From: an uncultured bacterium
GTDB taxonomy: Bacteria > Verrucomicrobiota > Kiritimatiellia > RFP12 > UBA1067
Assembly: GCA_900547945.1 (NCBI GenBank)
Contig: URIT01000079.1
Coordinates: 1 to 14,842, forward strand
Length of the DNA stretch: 14,842 nucleotides
Direction of reading: 5' to 3'
The notes beneath the pieces are model-generated. The model was given only the letters and a program-made list of their open reading frames with translations, had not been told where the DNA came from and searched no databases. Position numbers and translations under genes: made by a program. Each line of letters opens with the position of its first letter. Position 1 is the first letter of the stretch. Positions 14,197 to 14,842 of the stretch are shown one piece after another.

Positions 14197-14842
14197 CTAT
14201 TCGCGCACGATCGCCACGCCCCTGGGTGCCTCGACCTTTGTCTCGACCGTGCCGTCCGCCCGCCGCTCGTGGCGCACGCGCACGGGGCCGTGCGGCGTCG
14301 CGAGCGCGCCCTCCGCCCAGGCGAGGTCGCCGAGGAACGGCTTCACGCGCACCGTGCGGCATCCGGCGTCCACTGCCTCCAGACCCAGCACGCGGTTGAT
14401 GCACCAGGCGGCGGGCCCCGCGCTCCAGCCGTGGCAGAGCGAGTGGCGGTAGCCGGGGTAGCAGAACTCGCCGAAGTCGCCGTGGATGTCCTTCTTCCCG
14501 GCCGCCGGCAGCGCGTCGAGGCGCGTCGCGTTGTTCGTCCAGGCGACGTTGAAGTCCTCCCAGAAGCTCGTCGCGCCCATGTCGAGCATCGCGCCCCAGT
14601 AGTCGCGCACCGTGTCGAGCGCGCGCCGGCCCTCGCCGGCGGCGCTCATCGCCTCCAGCATGTAGTAGCCGTAGAACGTCGAGACGCCGTCGTGCCCGTT
14701 CCGGCCCAGCACGTCGCGGTACATCTCCTTCGCGTCGCGCAGACCGCCGAGCGCGAGGAGGGCGGCGGCCGACTTCGCGCCGTGCGGATCGGGCTTCTCC
14801 GCGCGCACCTTCGCCGCCGCCGCGCGGCAGCGGGCCGCCACG
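14197..14842 (-). CDS. Alpha-L-rhamnosidase family GH78, C-terminal part (5' end outside window)
   Basis: The last 214 residues of a larger enzyme; the frame is open to the window edge. The end of the (alpha/alpha)6 catalytic domain shows GVSTFYGYYMLEAM (52-65) and GATSFWEDF (89-97), the GATTxWE-type motif whose glutamate is proposed as the catalytic base. SLCHGWSAGPAAW (134-146) follows, and then the C-terminal beta-sandwich begins, with VLGLEAVDAGCRTVRVKPFL (151-170) and the ending VAIVRE. This is the usual GH78 C-terminus. It should remove terminal alpha-L-rhamnose from pectin (rhamnogalacturonan) or plant glycosides. It is cotranscribed with the GH127 gene; complete GH78 proteins are normally 700-1000 residues. 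Confidence 0.92.
   Translation of the reverse strand, partial: VAARCRAAAAKVRAEKPDPHGAKSAAALLALGGLRDAKEMYRDVLGRNGHDGVSTFYGYYMLEAMSAAGEGRRALDTVRDYWGAMLDMGATSFWEDFNVAWTNNATRLDALPAAGKKDIHGDFGEFCYPGYRHSLCHGWSAGPAAWCINRVLGLEAVDAGCRTVRVKPFLGDLAWAEGALATPHGPVRVRHERRADGTVETKVEAPRGVAIVRE

Noticed and set aside
12579..14399. 606-codon open frame on the plus strand
   Set aside because: Antisense to the GH127 gene, whose zinc-site residues and signal peptide are intact; low-complexity Arg-rich composition.

Overview
The window is GC-rich and almost wholly coding on the minus strand, with short intergenic gaps. It looks like a PVC-superphylum bacterium, most plausibly a Kiritimatiellota/Lentisphaerota-type carbohydrate degrader. 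The reasons are several secreted Gfo/Idh/MocA-family oxidoreductases with Tat-type signals (RRDFLG, RRHFLG), plant-polysaccharide glycosidases (GH43, GH127 and GH78 types), a TorF-like outer-membrane barrel and a purple-acid-phosphatase-like exported phosphoesterase. The taxonomy is inferred from gene content only.

Layout in the direction of transcription (right to left). (1) 14842-12219: a GH78 alpha-L-rhamnosidase (5' part outside the window) followed 16 bp later by a GH127-type beta-L-arabinofuranosidase. (2) 12125-10896: a single-gene ilvC unit with its own candidate extended -10 promoter and a strong intrinsic terminator. (3) 10881-3952: six tightly packed genes with gaps of -4 to +24 bp: TorF-like porin, PaeR7I/XhoI-type restriction enzyme, its N6-adenine methyltransferase, a Gfo/Idh/MocA protein, a GH43 glycosidase and a second Gfo/Idh/MocA lipoprotein. 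The restriction-modification pair therefore sits inside what reads as a carbohydrate operon. (4) 3756-1070: a 97-residue chimeric DoxX remnant, an ORF6N DNA-binding/PLD-like protein and a Tat-exported metallophosphoesterase. This block is bracketed by two copies of an unusual repeat element. (5) 720-1: the N-terminal third of the HrpB helicase, running off the left edge.

The most unusual feature is the repeat family at 728-1090 and 3791-3946. Each copy has outward-facing GC hairpins with five-base-pair stems and variable three-base loops, tracts of an 8-bp unit (TAGTTAAG/TGGTTAAG) on one side, the same tracts inverted on the other side, and a unique core between them. In the first copy the arms form a 52-bp perfect inverted repeat. 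The octamer carries stop codons on both strands and its period is not a multiple of three, so a few units close every reading frame. The phosphoesterase takes its last codons and its stop from one of the hairpins.

Functionally, the exported glycosidases would release rhamnose, arabinose and related sugars from pectin-like polymers, the porin would admit oligosaccharides, and the exported Gfo/Idh/MocA proteins would oxidise or rearrange sugars in the periplasm. IlvC (branched-chain amino acid synthesis) and HrpB are core genes unrelated to that theme. No rRNA, tRNA, CRISPR array, transposase or replication origin was found.
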